From: Pseudoxanthomonas koreensis_A
Lineage (GTDB): Bacteria; Pseudomonadota; Gammaproteobacteria; Xanthomonadales; Xanthomonadaceae
Assembly (NCBI RefSeq): GCF_041890415.1
Contig: NZ_CP169056.1
Location: 1,240,001 to 1,304,000, forward strand
Reading direction: 5' to 3'
DNA: 64,000 nt
This document shows positions 62,739 through 64,000 of this stretch, piece after piece. Position 1 is the stretch's first letter. Every line of letters starts with the position of its first letter. Position numbers and translations under genes: made by a program. Under the pieces are notes generated by a model, which saw only the letters and a list, made by a program, of their open reading frames with translations, was not told where the DNA came from and searched no databases.

Positions 62739-63356
62739 ATGTCGCCGTTCGTTACCATCATCCTGATTGCCGCCACCGCGCTGGTGTCCTGGCTCGCCTT
62801 CAACAACCGCCGCCTGGCGGACAGGCTGATCCTGTGGCCGCCGGCGGTGGCCAAGCGCCATGAATACTGGCGGCTGGTGAGCTACGGCTTCCTGCATGCG
62901 GACCTGCCGCACCTGCTGTTCAACATGGTCACCCTGTTCTTCTTCGGCCGGCTGATCGAACAGGTGATGCTGCAACTGACCGGCAGCATGCTGACTTATC
63001 CCTTGTTCTACCTTGGCGCGCTGCTGGTCTCGATCCTGCCCAGCTACCTGAAGAACCAGGACAACCCCAACTACTTCAGCCTGGGCGCGTCCGGCGCGGT
63101 CTCCGCGGTGCTGTTCGCCTTCATTCTGATCTCGCCGTGGTCGCTGATCTTCGTGTTCTTCATCCCGGCCCCGGCGATCATCTACGCCGTGTTCTATGTC
63201 GGCTACAGCCTGTGGATGGACCACAAGGGTGGCGACCGGATCAACCACAGCGCACACCTGCCCGGGGCGGCGTTCGGGGTGATCTTCATGCTGGCGATGG
63301 AGCCGCGCCTGGGCCAGGTGTTCCTCGCCGAGCTGCTGAATCCGCGCCTGGGCTGA
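62739..63356 (+). CDS. Rhomboid-family intramembrane serine protease
   Basis: The 205-residue membrane protein has six helices. EYWRLVSYGFLHADLPHLLFNM carries the HxxxxHxxxN pattern of helix 2. The catalytic Ser118 is in SLGASGAVSAVL (GxSG) and His173 in NHSAHLPGAAFG. It cleaves helices within the membrane; natural substrates are unknown. Its short loops are typical of the bacterial 6-helix form. Confidence 0.9.
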   Translation: MSPFVTIILIAATALVSWLAFNNRRLADRLILWPPAVAKRHEYWRLVSYGFLHADLPHLLFNMVTLFFFGRLIEQVMLQLTGSMLTYPLFYLGALLVSILPSYLKNQDNPNYFSLGASGAVSAVLFAFILISPWSLIFVFFIPAPAIIYAVFYVGYSLWMDHKGGDRINHSAHLPGAAFGVIFMLAMEPRLGQVFLAELLNPRLG

Positions 63357-63425
63357 CGCGCACGCTCACCGCGCCTGCATGCGACCCATGCCAGCCTCCG
63401 GGGTACCCCCAAGACGGAGGCGAGC

Positions 63426-64000
63426 ATGGCAACCCGCAACGCACCACGCACCAGGACGTCCAAAGCCCGCACGAATACCAAGGCGGCGCCCACCAAGGCG
63501 CCCGTGAAGGCTCCTGCGAAGAAGGCTCCGACCCGGAAGGCGCCTGCGAAGAAGGCGCCGGCGAAGAAGGCACCAGGCAAGTCCGATACGCCACGCGCCG
63601 CGACGGCCCGGGCCGTCAAGACCGCCACCAGGAAGGCCGCCACCAAGCGGGTGGCCACGAAGAAGGCCGCCACGAAGAAGACCGCCACGAAGAAGACCGC
63701 CACGAAGAAGACCGCCACGAAGAAGGCCGCCACGAAGAAGGCCGCCACGAAGAAGGCCGCCACGAAGAAGGCCGCCACCAGTGCGCGGACAGGCGTGTCG
63801 AAGCGCGCGGCAAGCGCGGCCAAGGTGGTCTCGAAAAAGCCTGTCGCCAGGAAGGTGGCGGCAAAAAAGGCGGTATCGAAGAAGGCCGCACCGAAGAAGG
63901 CCGCACCGAAGAAAACCGTAGCCAAGAAGGCTGCACCCCGGAAGGCGGTGGCCAGCAACGCCGCGCCGAAGAAGGCTGCCACCAGCAAGGCGCCCGCCAG
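63426..64000 (+). CDS. Histone H1-like lysine-rich DNA-binding protein, 5' part
   Basis: The open frame starts at ATG 63426 with GGAGG 5 nt upstream and runs off the window, so about 191 residues are visible. The sequence is almost wholly Lys, Ala, Pro and Thr, opening MATRNAPRTRTSKARTN, with KAPAKKAP, ATKKA and KKAAPKKAA motifs like the AlgP/HctB tails. Residues about 77-116 are eight tandem ATKK[A/T] units. Such tails are disordered and bind DNA non-specifically. No globular domain is visible yet. AlgP-type proteins modulate alginate or exopolysaccharide genes in Pseudomonas; here the role is unknown. Confidence 0.8.
   Translation, partial: MATRNAPRTRTSKARTNTKAAPTKAPVKAPAKKAPTRKAPAKKAPAKKAPGKSDTPRAATARAVKTATRKAATKRVATKKAATKKTATKKTATKKTATKKAATKKAATKKAATKKAATSARTGVSKRAASAAKVVSKKPVARKVAAKKAVSKKAAPKKAAPKKTVAKKAAPRKAVASNAAPKKAATSKAPA
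63654..63773 (+). repeat. Eight 15-bp tandem repeats in the histone H1-like gene
   Basis: Eight consecutive units of GCCACGAAGAAG plus GCC or ACC, each encoding Ala-Thr-Lys-Lys-Ala or -Thr, fill 120 bp without interruption. The unit is a multiple of three, so slippage would change tail length but keep the frame. Confidence 0.92.

Noticed and set aside
63654..63773. Regular repeats considered as a CRISPR array
   Set aside because: The units are directly adjacent with no spacers and form codons of a lysine-rich protein.
63203..63988. Phe/Ala/Val-rich minus-strand frame opposite the rhomboid and histone-like genes
   Set aside because: It is the antisense of lysine codons (AAG read as CTT). The plus-strand frame has GGAGG and a family match.

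Overview
The window is GC-rich chromosomal DNA from a gammaproteobacterium of the Xanthomonadaceae/Lysobacteraceae (Stenotrophomonas, Pseudoxanthomonas, Luteimonas or Lysobacter type). The grounds are the gene order gyrA ... serC-pheA-aroA, a GyrA with Gln at position 83 (a residue described for Stenotrophomonas), a YtrA-type GntR regulator heading an ABC operon, DUF3011 and PHA-granule proteins, and several genes whose -10 box sits 6-7 nt before the start codon. Genus is inferred from gene content; no database search was possible.

Accessory end (1-6930). The 3' end of an FhaB/CdiA-type filamentous hemagglutinin runs in from the left edge and ends in a hydrolase-like toxin tip with a possible Ser-Asp-His triad. 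A small lipoprotein, a likely immunity protein, follows with overlapping genes. After it come a DDE-transposase fragment, a complete 1226-bp IS3-family element, a decapitated second toxin tip of the His-Asn nuclease type, and a YezG-like immunity gene. Two 118-bp direct repeats, identical except for 3 bases, bracket everything from the transposase fragment to the second immunity gene, and a diverged partial third copy lies just upstream. This looks like an array of exchangeable toxin/immunity cassettes and is the most interesting part of the window. The toxin tips and immunity genes are visibly AT-richer than their surroundings.

Metabolic and housekeeping block (7032-25190). A tight operon carries a GcdH-type acyl-CoA dehydrogenase, a GNAT acetyltransferase, a GST-like remnant, a fused E1 alpha/beta 2-oxoacid dehydrogenase and an AsnB-type amidotransferase. 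It is followed by an NADPH-dependent FMN reductase, an exported protein with a Tudor/agenet-like segment, smc-zipA-ligA-epmA, a DUF3011 protein and mtnA.

Minus-strand ABC operon (25228-30173). A YtrA-type GntR regulator with a perfect 25-bp palindrome over its start is followed by an ATPase, a permease, one reading frame that joins a membrane acyltransferase to a second ABC ATPase, and a second permease. gyrA diverges from it and ends in a clear hairpin terminator.

Core block (33165-53512). This holds a membrane-anchored Mrr-like protein, a phasin and a PHA-system protein, an FHA protein, serC-pheA-aroA, two TonB-C proteins, serS, an ABC exporter with an IMPACT protein, an RpoE-type sigma factor with a candidate membrane anti-sigma partner, a GAF-GAF-GGDEF-EAL protein, an aldehyde dehydrogenase, ispG and a PAP2 phosphatase.

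Right end (53513-64000). A REP-like pair precedes tRNA-Ala(CGC). Then follow rnd, an SUMF1-domain lipoprotein, an M48 metalloprotease, phaR and phaB, gluQ, an MliC-like lipoprotein preceded by an unannotated 33-codon ORF, a POT peptide transporter, a rhomboid protease, and the start of a lysine-rich histone H1-like gene that runs off the window. The phasin, PHA-system protein, PhaR and PhaB suggest the organism makes polyhydroxybutyrate.
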